64,000 nt of DNA, taken from the NCBI GenBank assembly GCA_019671005.1, contig CM033752.1:21956969-22020968 (forward strand), read 5' to 3'. The stretch is from Hibiscus mutabilis. Lineage: Eukaryota > Streptophyta > Magnoliopsida > Malvales > Malvaceae. The notes beneath the pieces are model-generated. The model searched no databases and was not told the DNA's origin. It saw only the letters and a list, made by a program, of their open reading frames with translations. Each line of letters begins with the position of its first letter. Position 1 is the stretch's first letter. Position numbers and translations under genes: made by a program. Shown piece by piece: positions 1 to 11,612 of this stretch.

Positions 1-1297
1 GTAAAAAAGAGTGCACGGGCAACTCGGTTGCCGTGGCAACTTGCTGTGGGGTTGCCTTGGCAACTAATCAATGGTTGCCCAGGCGACTAGTTGGGCAACT
101 ACTTGGACTTCGGGCAGCAACCTTCAAGGTTCGGCGAGCGTTCTTCAATGGTTTCTTCTTATCCCTAAGTCAAAACTCTAGCTACTTGTGCATGCCTTGA
201 TAATACATCCTTGCGTGAATCAAGGGTGAACAACAACCAATCTTGCACTCCTCTTAGCCGTTGAAATCCTTAACTTATTCTTAAGCCGGATTAATCTTCA
301 CCATCAATAGATTGAATAAAGATCATATTCATTCGTTTCTTGAATCTAACTCTCCCAATATTAGATAAATAGATGAAATCATGAGATCCTCTCCCAATTC
401 ACTTTAAAAACAAGAATAAGAACCAAGAATGAATAAACCTTGAAATAGAAAAGTGCAAACTCTTATTACCTAAACAAACACCAATAGTTTCTCACAACCA
501 CAAAACACAATAACCATAGCCAAGTAGATTTAGTTCATGGCTAGGTTCCAAAGAAACACAAGATAAACAATCCCTAGCATGAACCCAATCAACAAGAAAG
601 AAAAAGATGAAGGAGGAGGCTTGTCGAAATCCTCCTTGCCCTAGATGCTTGTTGTCGAAAATTCTCTCCTCTTGCTCTACTTGGACTTGTCGAAATTTCC
701 CTATTCCTCTTTTTGCATCTTGTCGAAATCTCCTTGCTATTTATAGGGCTAGGCCAAAGTCCTTCTTTGAGGAGGAGTTTAAGTTGGAATTAAATTATCT
801 TTAAAGAATATAATTCTTTATTATAATTGTATTCCTACTAGAACTTCTCCTATCTTCTTGGAATTTAATTCTTCTTTAATCTCTGCATGGAAATCAAATT
901 CCTTTGGGTTTGGGCTTTGCTCCACGTCATCTTGGGCTTGTTTAGCCCTCATTTTCGACTACCATATCACCTTTACTCTTATCGACAATTGCCATGGCAA
1001 CTGGCCCGGCGTCTCCTTCATGTATTGCCCTGGCAACTAGCTCGGCATCTCCTTCATGCATTGCCCTTGCAACTAGCTCGGCATTGCTTTGGCAAGTGAT
1101 CCTGCACATACACACACAAAGCACACCAAAGCAGCATTTTTTCCACAAAAACTACCAAGTTATGTAATCAAGCTCAACGATTGAAGGAAACATGGATTAA
1201 TGCATGAATAGCTAATTATGCAACTAATATGAGCCTAAGTCTAGCAATAATATGAGTAAAAAGGGTAAGAAAAAATAGTACTTTTGAACACTTATCA
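1..1297 (-). repeat. E1 3' LTR (partial)
   Basis: Matches 9512-10806 almost base for base; about 265 bases of this LTR lie before the window. It ends CACTTATCA at 1297, directly before the polypurine tract. It holds GTTGCC-NN-GGCAAC palindromes at 27-40, 51-64 and 74-87, a 36-bp tandem repeat at 988-1100, and several CTTGTCGAAAT copies between 620 and 730. Confidence 0.93.
988..1100. repeat. 36-bp tandem repeat inside the E1 LTR
   Basis: Three successive units begin at 988, 1024 and 1060, each with an ATTGCC-NN-GGCAAC-like core followed by CTCGGC(A/G)TCTCCTTCATG; a fourth, partial unit starts near 1083. The same array is in the right LTR at about 10497-10609. The unit is built around the palindrome that recurs through the element. 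Confidence 0.8.
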
Positions 1298-1310
1298 CAC
1301 CCCCAAACTC
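1298..1310 (-). other. E1 polypurine tract
   Basis: On the minus strand this reads GAGTTTGGGGGTG, ending at the TGATAAG start of the 3' LTR. This is the expected place and composition for the plus-strand primer of an LTR retrotransposon. Confidence 0.85.
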
Positions 1311-1316
1311 AAACTA

Positions 1317-1334
1317 TTGCTTGTCCTCAAGCAA
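1317..1334 (-). other. Conserved hairpin beside the polypurine tract (E1)
   Basis: TTGCTTG-TCCT-CAAGCAA is a perfect 7-bp stem with a 4-base loop. E2 has the same sequence with one change in the stem at 11632-11649, also just inside the polypurine tract. I know a TTGCTTGAGGACAAGCAA-like stretch at this spot as recurrent in plant Athila-type elements; its function is unknown to me. Confidence 0.7.
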
Positions 1335-1551
1335 TGCAAACTCATAATTACCCGCCAAGACTTCACTTTCACAAACTTAGCTTTGAACTTGATTTCAATT
1401 CTCAACCGGGGCACAAAGTATGATTGGCTTTTTATTTTTCAGAAAATTGAGGAGTTACTCGGAATCAAACTATAATGCTTGTGAGTGTGTGCGGAGTTGT
1501 ATGAAGTGAAAGTTGATTTTTCGGATTCTATGCAAACAATAGGTTTTCAAA

Positions 1552-2997
1552 TTACTTCATTGGGTTCTTTTTAACATGGTTGTTTTTGTTGTTGCCGGTG
1601 GTGGAATCGATCCTCGTGACGGGGTTGTCCTCATCGTCCTCTTCATCAATGTCAATGGCTTTTCGCTTGGAGGATTCAATTGGTGCGGTCTTTATTGGTT
1701 CAATGGAGGACTCGTCTGAATCTGAAAAATCAGAAAATGATTCCGTAGGAGTTGATTCGGGCATAGGTGCTTTACCTTTGGCTTTTGCAGTGGTTGCCGG
1801 GATGTCTTTAGCTTTGGTTGTCGTGGCATCTTCAGGGTTGATTGCCGTGGCATCATCTTGTGCGTGCACGATGTAGGTTGCCGTGGCGACTGCTTCATTG
1901 GTTGTCGGGGCAAGGATCTCGGCGGGAAAGATTGGGAACGGCACGCGATTGTCCGGGTACTTTTCTAGGATGACTTGGGTGATGGCATTGTTGTGCTCCT
2001 TCATGTACCACTTGAACATTAGTTTCCGATCTTCAATTTGCCTTAGGCGGCTTGCCAATGGGTGCAAAAGTGCTTCAAAGTGTCCCGGGTTGGTGGCCGA
2101 GTTGCCTGGCGTTAGGTGCTTGGGCATTAGGGATTGCCGCGCGGCGGAGAGTTGCCGTGACAATTGGAGGCCTTGAAGAATCTCTCGCCTCTCCCATTAG
2201 CTTTCAGATTAGTGCTTGATTCCAACCAGACTTGGGTAGGGCCTTTTCATCGGTGGACTCACTCGGGACATGCATCTCCCTGCAAAGATTAGAAATTAAG
2301 CAAGGGAAGAAAAGAGAACCCTTATCTTTTGAGCTGCATACAAAAATCTCATCACAAATAATTTTTCCAATGTTAATGATGCGATTATGCAAAATAGAAT
2401 GTATGAGCAAAAGACGTGGTATATCAACGGTAGTATTGTGTGTGGAAGGCGATTTACCGTGCCCTTGTATTTACCGTCGTTCCAATGAGTTCTCGGCTGA
2501 GTGAGTTCTTGAAGCACCTTGTCGAGTTGCTTGGGATTGATTTGGTCAACGAAGGCTTGATGCTCGTCCTTCTCAATGTAAAGTCCGTAAAAGGTGTTGA
2601 TGCTTTCGGGACTTATAAGTATGGCCTTGTCACAAACAAAAACATAAGGATTATCCGAGTTAGGTGAGTGAGCATAGAATTCTCTTACCCATGAGATGTT
2701 ACCCGGTTCCGGTTGATGGCAAAAGATTTGGCACTTTTGATGTGCAATCCTCTTGAAGATGAATGGTTCAAGGCCAAAATCTTGATGAGAGTTGGAGTAT
2801 TCAAAGCCTTGTTCTTCATGAATCTTCCGGCTTTCAAACTTGGATTGAAATCTTTCTTGAACCACCGGTGTAGCAAACTTCTTGTATCTTGGTTCTTTGG
2901 AGGAACTTGGATGAACTGAAAGTTTAATCTTGGATGCCATGGATGATCTTGGTTGTGAGTAAAAACAAAGAAAAGAAAAGAAACTAAAAAGTTGCAA
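1552..2997 (-). pseudogene. Post-pol ORF of E1 (putative plant transposon protein domain), frameshifted
   Basis: Read leftward, an open frame from 2997 to about 2400 includes QPEPGNISWVREFYAHS and a later FYGL motif. These match the domain listed in databases as putative plant transposon protein, which Athila-type elements carry downstream of pol (sometimes called env-like). Near 2400 the reading moves to another frame (2410-2204, with GKIICDEIFVC), and again to 2163-1552, a low-complexity acidic tail rich in A, T, D and K. So the ORF spans about 480 codons with at least two frameshifts. No signal peptide or clear membrane segment supports an envelope role. Part of the tail is coded by TTGCC-type repeat DNA. 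Confidence 0.7.
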
Positions 2998-3458
2998 GAT
3001 AGAAAGTAGGAATAGGTTAAGGGTGATGGGTTTTATAGAAAAGATAGGTAGGTGGGATTAGGGAAAAAACGAAAAAGGGTTTAGGGTTTTGTAGAAGTTG
3101 TCGACAAGGGTTTTTGGTTAGGATGGCTTTATATAAGCCTTAGATTCAGCCCATTAGTTTCCTTGTTGAAGATGTTTTCCTACTTGGTTTAGAATTCCTT
3201 CTTTATCTTGAACTTCTTTTCCTACAATTCAAAGACAAATCAAATAAGGATTAAAATTAAAGATAAACTAATAAAGAAAATAAATAAAGATGTGTAATAG
3301 GATTCTTAAACTTGAATAAAAAAAATCTATCCTAAAACTGCTAATAATCAGAAAAATAAAAAAAAATCGAAAATAAAATAAAATAGTTAATTAATCAAAA
3401 AATAAAAAAATAAATAAAAATAAAAATAAAAATAAAAATATCAAAAGGGAGAGCATGC

Positions 3459-5525
3459 TCATGCATCTCCTAAGTTGACCACTTCCTTGTTACGTTCCAC
3501 ATGGGCACCATTGTAGTGCTTCAATCTTTGTCCATTAACTTTGAATTCATGGTTGTCAGAGATGGACTTGATTGTCACGGCGCCATGGGAGAATGGTTTG
3601 ACGACTTCAAATGGTCCTGACCATCTTGAATTTAGCTTTCCCGGGAAAAGTTTTAGCTGAGAATTGAATAGGAGAACTAGTTGCCCTGGCGTGAATTGTC
3701 GTGGCAATAGTTTCTTGTCATGCCATCGCTTTGTTTTCTCCTTGTAGATTCGTGCATTGTTATAGGCGAGTGCACGGAATTCTTCTATCTCATTGAGATC
3801 CATCAAACGCTTTTGTCTGGCACTTTCCCAATCCATATTCACGGTCTTGATTGCCCAGTATGCCTTGTGCTCGATTTCCACCGGTAGATGGCATGTCTTG
3901 CCATAGACAAGTCAGAAGGGGGACATACCTAAGGGTGTTTTGAATGCAGTGCGATATGCCCAAAGTGCATCATCTAGTCTTAATGGCCAATCCTTCCTTG
4001 AGGGATTTACAACTTTCTCGAGTATTCCCTTCAACTCCCGGTTGGAAATTTCTGCTTGCCCGTTGGTTTGTGGGTGATATGTCGTGGCGATCTTGTGTGA
4101 TATGCCGAAGTGTTGTAACATCTTAGCAATTAGTCTGTTGTCAAAATGCTTGCCTTCGTCACTGATAATTGCTCTCGGCATCCCAAACCGTGTAAATATG
4201 CTTTTCTGCAAGAATCGTTGCACGGTCTTGGAATCGTTGTTGGGAACTGCAGCTGCCTCAACCCATTTAGACACATAGTTGACGGCAAGTAAGATGTAGA
4301 GGTTGCCGAATGAAGATGGGAAAGGTCCCATAAAATCGATCCCCCACACAACGAACAGTTCCACCTCGATGATGTTCTGGAGCGGCATCACATGTCGTCT
4401 AGAGATATTGCCCGTCCTCTGGCAACGATCACATTGCTTGTAAAAGTCTTGGGCATCTTTGTACAATGTTGGCCAATACAAACCCGATTGCAAAACTTTG
4501 GTTGTGGTACGAGTTCCTCCAAAATGTCCTCCATAGGGTGAAGAATGGCATTGCCGGAGTATATTATGTTGCTCTTCTTCAGGGACACATCGGCGTATAA
4601 CCTGATCTACACATTGTTTAAACAAAAGAGGCTCGTCCCAAAAGTAATGCTTAGCATCATGGCGGAACCGCTTCTTCCCTTGGTGAGTAATGCCATAAGG
4701 AAAAATACCACAAACAAGGAAATTAACTAAATCCGCGTACCAGGGTATTGCCGAGGCATGTACTGCCGTAGTGACTGCTCCCAGAATTGTCGCGGCGTGC
4801 GCGTCAAAGACTGCTGCGGCGTTGAGAGTTGCCGAGGCGTGTGCATCCATGGTTACCGAGGCGTCGAGGGTTGCCAAGGCGTGTGCATCCATGGTTGCTG
4901 AGGCAACTAAAAGTTGTTCATCCGGGAATGCATCGCATATCTCTAGATTCGCGTCCTCCTCCTTATTGCGTTCCAAACGTGATAAGTGACCGGCCACTTG
5001 ATTTTCTGTTCCTTTCCTGTCCTTAATTTCAATATCAAATTCTTGTAAAAGTAATATCCAACGAATCAAACGAGGTTTAGCATCCTTTTTAGCAAATAAG
5101 TATTTGATTGTCGAATGGTCTGTATGAACAATTACCTTTGTACCAATTAAATAGGATCGGAACTTGTCAAATGCGAAAACTACAGCTAGTAACACTTTCT
5201 CCGTTGTTGTGTAATTCACTTGAGCACTATTAAGAATTTTACTAGCGTAGTATATCACATGGAAGGTCTTACCTGTGCGTTGGCCTAGGACTACTCCTAC
5301 CGCGAAATCACTTGCATCACACATGAGCTCAAAAGGTAGCGTCCAATCTGGTGGAATGATAATGGGTGTCGAGGCAAGCTTTTTCTTTAGGGTTTCGAAT
5401 GCTTGGGTGCAAGAATCATCAAAATCGAAGACTTTATCCTGTTCAAGCAGATTACACAAGGGTTTAGTGATTTTAGAAAAATTATGAATGAACCTCCTGT
5501 AAAAACCTGCATGTCCGAGAAAACT
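3459..5525 (-). pseudogene. E1 RNase H and integrase (pol C-terminal part)
   Basis: From the RT stop at 5526-5528 leftward: the FLGHAGFYRRF connection, RNase H with HTDHSTIKYLFAKKDAKPRL and a DHLSRL-like end (here GHLSRL), an Ala/Asp/His-rich linker (about 4745-4915), integrase HHCC zinc finger ending CDRCQRTGN, catalytic core with WGIDFMGPFP, a DEGKHF segment and NGQAEISNRELK, and a C-terminal part to 3459 with WSGPFEV. A TGA at 3912-3914 (PF-stop-LVYGK) splits it where relatives have arginine, so it is probably CGA to TGA. The element has no chromodomain, as expected for Athila. Not functional as it stands. Confidence 0.88.
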
Positions 5526-6494
5526 TCAAATTCCTTTAACCGAACTTGGTGGGGGTAATCTCTCGATCACGTCCACCTTGGCTTTGTCTACTTCAATTCC
5601 CTTGGATGAAATCTTGTAGCCGAGCACTATTCCTTCATCTACCATAAAATGGCACTTCTCCCAATTGAGTACTAAATCAGTTTCTTCACATCTTGCCAAC
5701 ACCCTCTCTAAATTACCGAGACAGCCGTCGAAGTCATTACCAAAAACCGAAAAATCATCCATGAAGATCTCAAGGAAGTCTTCGACCATGTCTGAAAAGA
5801 GTGCCATCATGCATCTTTGGAAGGTTGCTGGGGCGTTACACAATCCGAACGGCATCCTTCGGAAGGCATAAGTACCGTATGGGCATGTGAAGGTTGTCTT
5901 TTCTTGATCTTCTGGTGCTATGGAAATCTGATTGTAACCTGAATAACCATCAAGAAAACAATAAAAGGGTTTACCTGCAAGACGGTCAAGCATTTGATCA
6001 ATAAAGGGTAATGGGAAGTGATCTTTCCTAGTGGCTTTGTTTAGCTTTCGATAGTCCATACAAACCCTCCAACCGGTCACAGTCCTGGTTGGGATAAGTT
6101 CATTATTTTCATTGCTTACCACTGTTATACCTCCCTTTTTCGGTACACATTGTACCGGACTTACCCACGTACTATCAGAGATAGGGTATATAATGCCGAC
6201 GTCAAGCCACTTGATGATTTCTTTCATTACAACCCTTTTCATGGCATGATTCAGTCTTCTCTGGGCCTCAATTGAAGGTTTGTGATCATCTTCCAACAGA
6301 ATCTTGTGCATGCACACTGCCGGGCTAATTCCCTTCAAGTCGGCAATAGTCCACCCTATTGCCTTTTTGTGTAGCTTCAACATCTTGATCAGCTTCTTTT
6401 CCTGCTCAGTCTGTAACTTAGAAGAAATAATTACAGGCAATGTATTATCGGTTCCTAAGTATGCATATTTTAGTTGCTCCGACAATTGTTTCAA
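5526..6494 (-). pseudogene. E1 reverse transcriptase
   Basis: An open frame of 322 codons covers the Ty3 RT fingers and palm: WVSPVQCVPKKGG, GWRVCMDYRKLNKAT, FYCFLDGYSGYNQI and the catalytic box FMDDFSVFG near 5752-5766 (a common Ty3 variant of YxDD). It ends in a TGA at 5526-5528 just before the conserved SFLGHAGFYRRF; relatives have GIRSFLG, so the stop is best read as a CGA to TGA change. The domain is otherwise intact. It continues the frame of the protease upstream. Confidence 0.92.
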
Positions 6495-6761
6495 CTCAAG
6501 AATCGGTGGTTGTTCAATAGAGGGTTTTTCGAGTTTACCTTCCTTACCTGAGTAATCCAGTGGTTCAAAGTATGTACCTGGTCGGTTGACTAGCCAATTT
6601 GCCTCTTCTTGTTGTTCCTCATCGACCGGTTCTTCATACTCCTCAGGTTCCTCTTGATCGGCAATGTAGTTACCGAGGCAACTAAATTCCTCATCGAAGT
6701 TAAACTCTGTCGTGGCATGAAGTAGTTGGCATTCTTCTGGATCATCGGCATGCCTTAGTGT

Positions 6762-7110
6762 TTAGAACACATTTAGTTTGACCTGCTGGTCATTCACCCT
6801 CATTGTGAGTTCTCCCTTTTCAACGTCGATCAAGGTTCTCCCCGTTGCTAGGAATGGTCTCCCGAGAATGATAGGTGCATGCTCATCTGCTTCACAATCC
6901 AAAACAATAGAGTCAGTGGGAAAAATAAATTTATCAACTTTTAACAGTATGTCCTCGATTTTTCCCTCTAGATGCACATAGGATCTGTCGGCTAGCTGTA
7001 GCATAACTGTTGTAGGTCTTGCCTTCCCGATTCCTAGTTTCTGGAAAACCGATTTAGGCATCAAGTTTATGCTAGCCCCAAGGTCGCATAATACTTTCCC
7101 GACATAGTGA
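6762..7110 (-). pseudogene. E1 aspartic protease
   Basis: The minus strand encodes CDLGASINLMPKSV around 7050-7090, the DxGAS active-site motif of the Ty3 protease, followed by ADRSYVHLEGKIEDILLKVDKFIFP, the ILGRPFLATGRTLID flap/helix region, and GELTMRVNDQQVKLNVF. Upstream, between this and gag, the frame is broken. The region 6500-6760 between protease and RT is acidic linker with Asp/Glu repeats. Confidence 0.85.
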
Positions 7111-7414
7111 TTTCCAATGGAACAGGTATTGTGAAACTTCCGGATCCTTCAACTTAGGTGGCATACGATTGTGCAACATTGCCATGCATCCCTCTCATGC
7201 GGCAACTATTTCAAACTCTCCTAGCCTTGTTCTCTTGGACACAATGTCTTTAAGAAACTTGGCATAGTTTGGCATTTGTTCAATTGCTTCCACCAAAGGG
7301 CAAGTTGATGTGGACTTGCTTTAGGATATCAAGAAACTTCTTGAATTGGTATTCTTGCTTTTGTCGCTTCAACCTTTGTGGGAATGGTGGTGGAAGTCGA
7401 TATCTTCGATTCTT

Positions 7415-9120
7415 TCATTGGTTTGGAACCTGATTGACGGCATTGCCGGACATCCGAGTTGCCGAGGCGTTATCAACCGGGTTGCGAGGCATGCTTATCG
7501 CCGATTCTTTGAGCATCTTTATCGTCGGTTGCCGAGGCATGCTTATTGCCGATTGCCGCGGCAATTCCTGGTTCAGTATCTGAGGCTTTGCCGCTAGGTT
7601 CGACCTGATCTTTTTGTGGAGTTTTGTTTGACGAGCGGGTTTGAACCTCTCTAAGTTGTTGGCCACTTCTAGTGGTGATCGCCTTTACATTGCTCATGGC
7701 CGCCTCCTCTTGCGACTTGATGATCGCTAGGTAAACCTCTTTGTGGTCTAGTATTCAGATTTTGAGCAAACTGTCCGACTTGATTTTCCAATGATTTGAT
7801 TGTCGCCTCTTGGTTTTGCAATCTCATCTCGATTCTGTTAATAAAAGCCTCAGTTCTTTTTATGAAATTACTATTCTCAGCCATATAAGATTCAGTTTTC
7901 ATCATAAAAGCATTTAGAGAATTTTCCAAATAACTAGATGTTGTCGGTTGTTGTTTGCGGCATCTGCTCGCCGTGGCATATTCTCTGGAATCCCGATGCT
8001 TGTGCATTCTGATTGTTCTGGTTTAGAGCATTGTTGGGATTACTCCATGAAAAATTTGGGTGCTTCTTCCAAGCTGGATTGTATGTATTGGACATCACAT
8101 TGTTGTTTCGATTGTAATTCCCCACATAGAAGCTGGATTTCGGATTCGCATACATTCAAGAATTATGGTTATCACCACATAACTCACAAAAAGAATCCAT
8201 TACCTTGACTTCATGTGTGTTGTTTGGTTTTTGCATGTTCGGACCATCTTGGTTAAAGTGGCCAATTGTGCCGAAATTGAATCGATGATCCTAGTTCATG
8301 TATTGTGGCTTGGCGCCTAACCTCCTCTTTCTAGTAGATGGGAATTGATAATCATTCTTGGTCAGCCTGTTTAAAATTTGCATTGCTTCTTCCGGCGACT
8401 TATCTAGGAGTATGCCATTTGCTTTGAGGCGTCTAGCATCATCCTTGTTGGTGTATTCACGGCGTTGTAAAACATTGTTACTTGAGTCCACACCGAACCG
8501 TGTAGGGGGCATTTGTGTAGAAGTTCTCTATATCGCTCCCAAGCCTCGTACATGGATTCATCATCCGCTGCCGAAAAGAAGTAATGTCGTTACGGCTTAT
8601 CACCAAATTTGTAGGATTAAATCTAGCAAGAAAATCACGACAAAGATCAGTCCAAGATGCTATGGATCCGGCAGAATGCTATTCAACCATGCTTTCGCCC
8701 TATCCCTCGTGAATAGGGGGAATAATCTTAATCGTAGGACATCGGGGTGACTCCGTGTATCTTGAACGAGTTGCAAATCTCGAGGAAAGATTTCAGATGT
8801 TGTCGTGCATCTTCAGCTTTGAGCCGCCAAATTGACCTATTGTGTTGATCATATTAAACAATGCGGTTTCAACTCAAACCGGTCGGCTTCAATTTCAGGT
8901 GCGACAACTCCTGGGTTAAGTCCATCAAGATCTTCTTCAAGATAGTCTCGAATAGTTCTATTTCGCAAGAATCACTCCTCCTCCTGCCGAACATCTTGAT
9001 TCATATTGCCGCCTTGATTTGCCATTGCTGCTCTCTTATCCTTCGCCTAAGTCTTTGTAAGGTTCATTCGATTTCTAGATCAAAGGGATATTCTGGTGAA
9101 GTTGGTCTCGCCCTGGTCAT
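7415..9120 (-). pseudogene. E1 gag, heavily broken
   Basis: An ATG at 9120 begins MTRARPTSPEYPFDLEIERT, paralogous to the E2 gag start. Pieces of a retrotrans_gag domain follow in shifting frames (DARQHLKSFLEICN, ARAWLNSLP-like and SWxxLCRDFLARF-like stretches), then a Gln/Asn-rich middle (8155-7934, YNRNNN and NQNNQNAQA) and a linker rich in TTGCC-type repeats (7435-7580). Several stops and frameshifts lie in every frame, so this copy cannot make Gag. A CCHC knuckle was not found. Confidence 0.75.
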
Positions 9121-9218
9121 ATACCAATGCAAAACCAAAGTTTGTTAGCCCTTTGAATTTTAAACAAGAAAAATAAAAAGAAAGTGCAAGAAAATAAAAA
9201 CAAAGTCGTTATTGCCAA

Positions 9219-9236
9219 TCCCCGGCAACGGCGCCA
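9219..9236 (-). other. E1 primer-binding site, tRNA-Asp type
   Basis: Minus strand TGGCGCCGTTGCCGGGGA is complementary to the 3' end of plant tRNA-Asp, the usual primer of Athila-type elements. It starts 6 bases inside the 5' LTR. With neighbouring bases (9212-9227) it forms TTGCC-N7-GGCAA, the same half-sites as the palindrome scattered through the element. Confidence 0.88.
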
Positions 9237-9242
9237 AAAACT

Positions 9243-10806
9243 TGTTGCGCATAATAAGTGCTACACAAATGTGCAAGTATACACGTCGCAAGTTATAGTA
9301 TAAAAGATATCGTCTCCACAGGGATTGGTGCCACTTCAAGGATCTAGTCTCTTGCACTGTAAAAAGTAAAAACACAAATAAAGGATTATAGGAGTTTAAC
9401 TAATGACTAATCTAGAAAGCAATAAAGTAAAAGAAAAGATGAATTCAAATGAGAGAGGGATAGGCCAGGTTATTGTGAGTTGAGGTGTGATAGCCAATTG
9501 GATTGTCTTGGTAAAAGAGTGCACGGGCAACTCAGTTGCCGTGGCAACTTGCACAACGGGGTTGCCTTGGCAACTAATCAATGGTTGCCAGGGCGACTAG
9601 TTGGGCAACTACTTGGACTTCTGGGCAGCAACCTTCAAGGTTCGGCAGAGCGTTCTTCAATGGTTTCTTCTTATCCCTAAGTCAAAACTCTAGCTACCTG
9701 TGCATGCCTTGATAATACATCCTTGCGTGAATCAAGGGTGAACAACAACCAATCTTGCGCTCCTCTTAGCCGTTGAAATCCTTAACTTATTCTTAAGCCG
9801 GATTAATCTTCACCATCAATAGATTGAATAAAGATCATATTCATTCGTTTCTTGAATCTAACTCTCCCAATATTAGATAAATATATGAAATCATGAGATC
9901 CTCTCCCAATTCACTCGCAAACAAGAATAAGAACCAAGAATGAATAAACCTTGAAATAGAAAAGTGCAAACTCTTATTACCTAAACAAAAACCAATAGTT
10001 TCTCACAACCACAAATCACAATAACCATAGCCAAGTAGATTTAGTCCATGGCTAGGTTCCAAAGAAACACAAGATAAACAATCCCTAGCATGAACCCAAT
10101 CGAACAAGAAAGAAAAGGATGAAGGAGGAGGCTTGTCGAAATCCTCCTTGCCCTAGATGCTTGTCGAAAATTCTCTCCTCTTGCTCTACTTGGACTTGTC
10201 GAAATTTCCCTATTCCTCTCTATGCATCTTGTCGAAATCTCCTTGCTATTTATAGGGCTAGGCCAAAGTCCTTCTTTGAGGAGGAGTTTAAGTTGGAATT
10301 AAATTATCTTTAAAGAATATAATTCTTTATTATAATTGTATTCCTACTAGAACTTCTCCTATCTTCTTGGAATTTAATTCTTCTTTAATCTCTGCATGGC
10401 AATCAAATTCCTTTGGGTTTGGGCTTTGCTCCACGTCATCTTGGGCTTGTTTAGTCCTCAATTTCGACTACCATATCACCTTTACTCTTGTCGACAATTG
10501 CCATGGCAACTGGCCTGGCGTCTCCTTCATGTATTGCCCTGGCAACTAGCTCGGCATCTCCTTCATGCATTGCCCTGGCAACTAGCTCGGCATTGCTTTG
10601 GCAAGTGATCCTGCACATACACACACAAAGCACACCAAAGCAGCATCTTTTCCACAAAAACTACCAAGTTATGTAATCAAGCTCAACGATTGAAGGAAAC
10701 ATGGATTAATGCATGAATAGCTAATTATGCAACTAATATGGGCCTAAGTCTAGCAATAATATGAGTAAAAAGGGTAAGAAAAAATAGTACTTTTGAACAC
10801 TTATCA
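9243..10806 (-). repeat. E1 5' LTR (complete, 1564 bp)
   Basis: The boundary at 10806 is fixed by identity with the left LTR end, the boundary at 9243 by TG next to the primer-binding site. The minus-strand copy starts TGATAAGTG and ends GCGCAACA. It repeats the palindromes (9535-9548, 9561-9574) and the 36-bp array of the other LTR. Confidence 0.92.
10245..10257 (-). promoter_or_regulatory. TATA box in E1 5' LTR
   Basis: Minus strand CCCTATAAATAGC is a textbook plant TATA box in the upstream LTR, oriented toward the element's genes. The same box is in the left LTR near 738-750. Confidence 0.6.
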
Positions 10807-11612
10807 ATAAGCATGCAATGCCAATTGTCATATGGCAATGGATTTGTAAAAAGATTAAGTATATGCTAGATAGAAAACAATGCCAAGGCATTTTCATTAT
10901 TAAAAAACTAAACATGAAATTAGCATCTATCCTGAACATCCCCCAACTAACTGTAAAAGTTTAGTTCATGGTTGGGGTTTCCATCCAAAAACATTATCGT
11001 ATCTCCACATCATCATTTAAATAGAATAAATAAAAACAAAGTGAATGGGCATCGATGCAGCCTTTCAATGGCTCCAAGCTCTCAGTCTTCAGCTAGTCGG
11101 ACCACGTCTTGGTTCACCACCGTTCAGCCTCTTTAATCCGATCTCTCCAAAATCCCCCTCTCAAATGTTTGATTGACTCTTTAAGTAGGCTTGCGTGGGA
11201 AACCCTAGGATAATGCCTTTGAATTGAAATTTTCAATGCATAAGGGATAAGGTGATAGTACATCTTATCCAGATTTGAATCCTAAGGCTGACGTGTAAAA
11301 AGTTCAACGAAGACTTTGACCGGTCGGCTGACGTCACTCCTTTGCCAGCTAGGCTTGGCACTAATTGGTCCTTCTTTGCCAACTGTGCCTCGGCAATTCT
11401 CTAGCTTCCTTTCCTGCATTCTCTGCCAAGCTTGCATGCCTTTGTCCTGTGTCAAAAACAGAAAAATAACCCTTCACACTGGCAAACATAATAGCTCATA
11501 AACTCCTTATGCAAATGCATGATTTTAATACCTAAATGCAACTAAATGTACTAAAAGGGCAAGCAAAGGCATTGTAAAATAAGCATAAAACAGTACTTTT
11601 GAGGAGTTAACA
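10807..11612 (-). repeat. E2 3' LTR, right part
   Basis: About 10807-11368 matches 24364-24948; the last 244 bases (to GAGTTAACA at 11612) have no partner because the right LTR is truncated. The rest of this LTR lies left of E1, outside the window. Confidence 0.82.

Larger units (their letters stand above)
1..10806 (-). mobile_element. E1: Athila-type Ty3 LTR retrotransposon, left end cut by window
   Basis: Two long direct repeats (1-1297 and 9243-10806) bracket a minus-strand internal region with, in transcription order from right to left, a tRNA-Asp-type primer-binding site, gag, aspartic protease, RT, RNase H, integrase, a post-pol ORF, and a polypurine tract next to the left LTR. The post-pol ORF and the long LTRs starting TGATAAGTG on the minus strand fit the Athila lineage. 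The two LTRs differ at roughly 2-3 percent of positions by eye, so this is the youngest Ty3 insertion here, yet its ORFs carry stops and frameshifts. It sits inside the left LTR of E2: sequence right of 10806 resumes E2 LTR sequence, so the target duplication (probably ATAAG at 10807-10811) has its partner outside the window. Confidence 0.93.

Noticed and set aside
1580..2176. Plus-strand ORFs opposite the E1 post-pol ORF
   Set aside because: Shadows of the minus-strand frame; no domain or start context.
2296..2997. Retroviral envelope gene in E1
   Set aside because: No clear signal peptide, cleavage site or membrane anchor; it matches the putative plant transposon protein domain instead.
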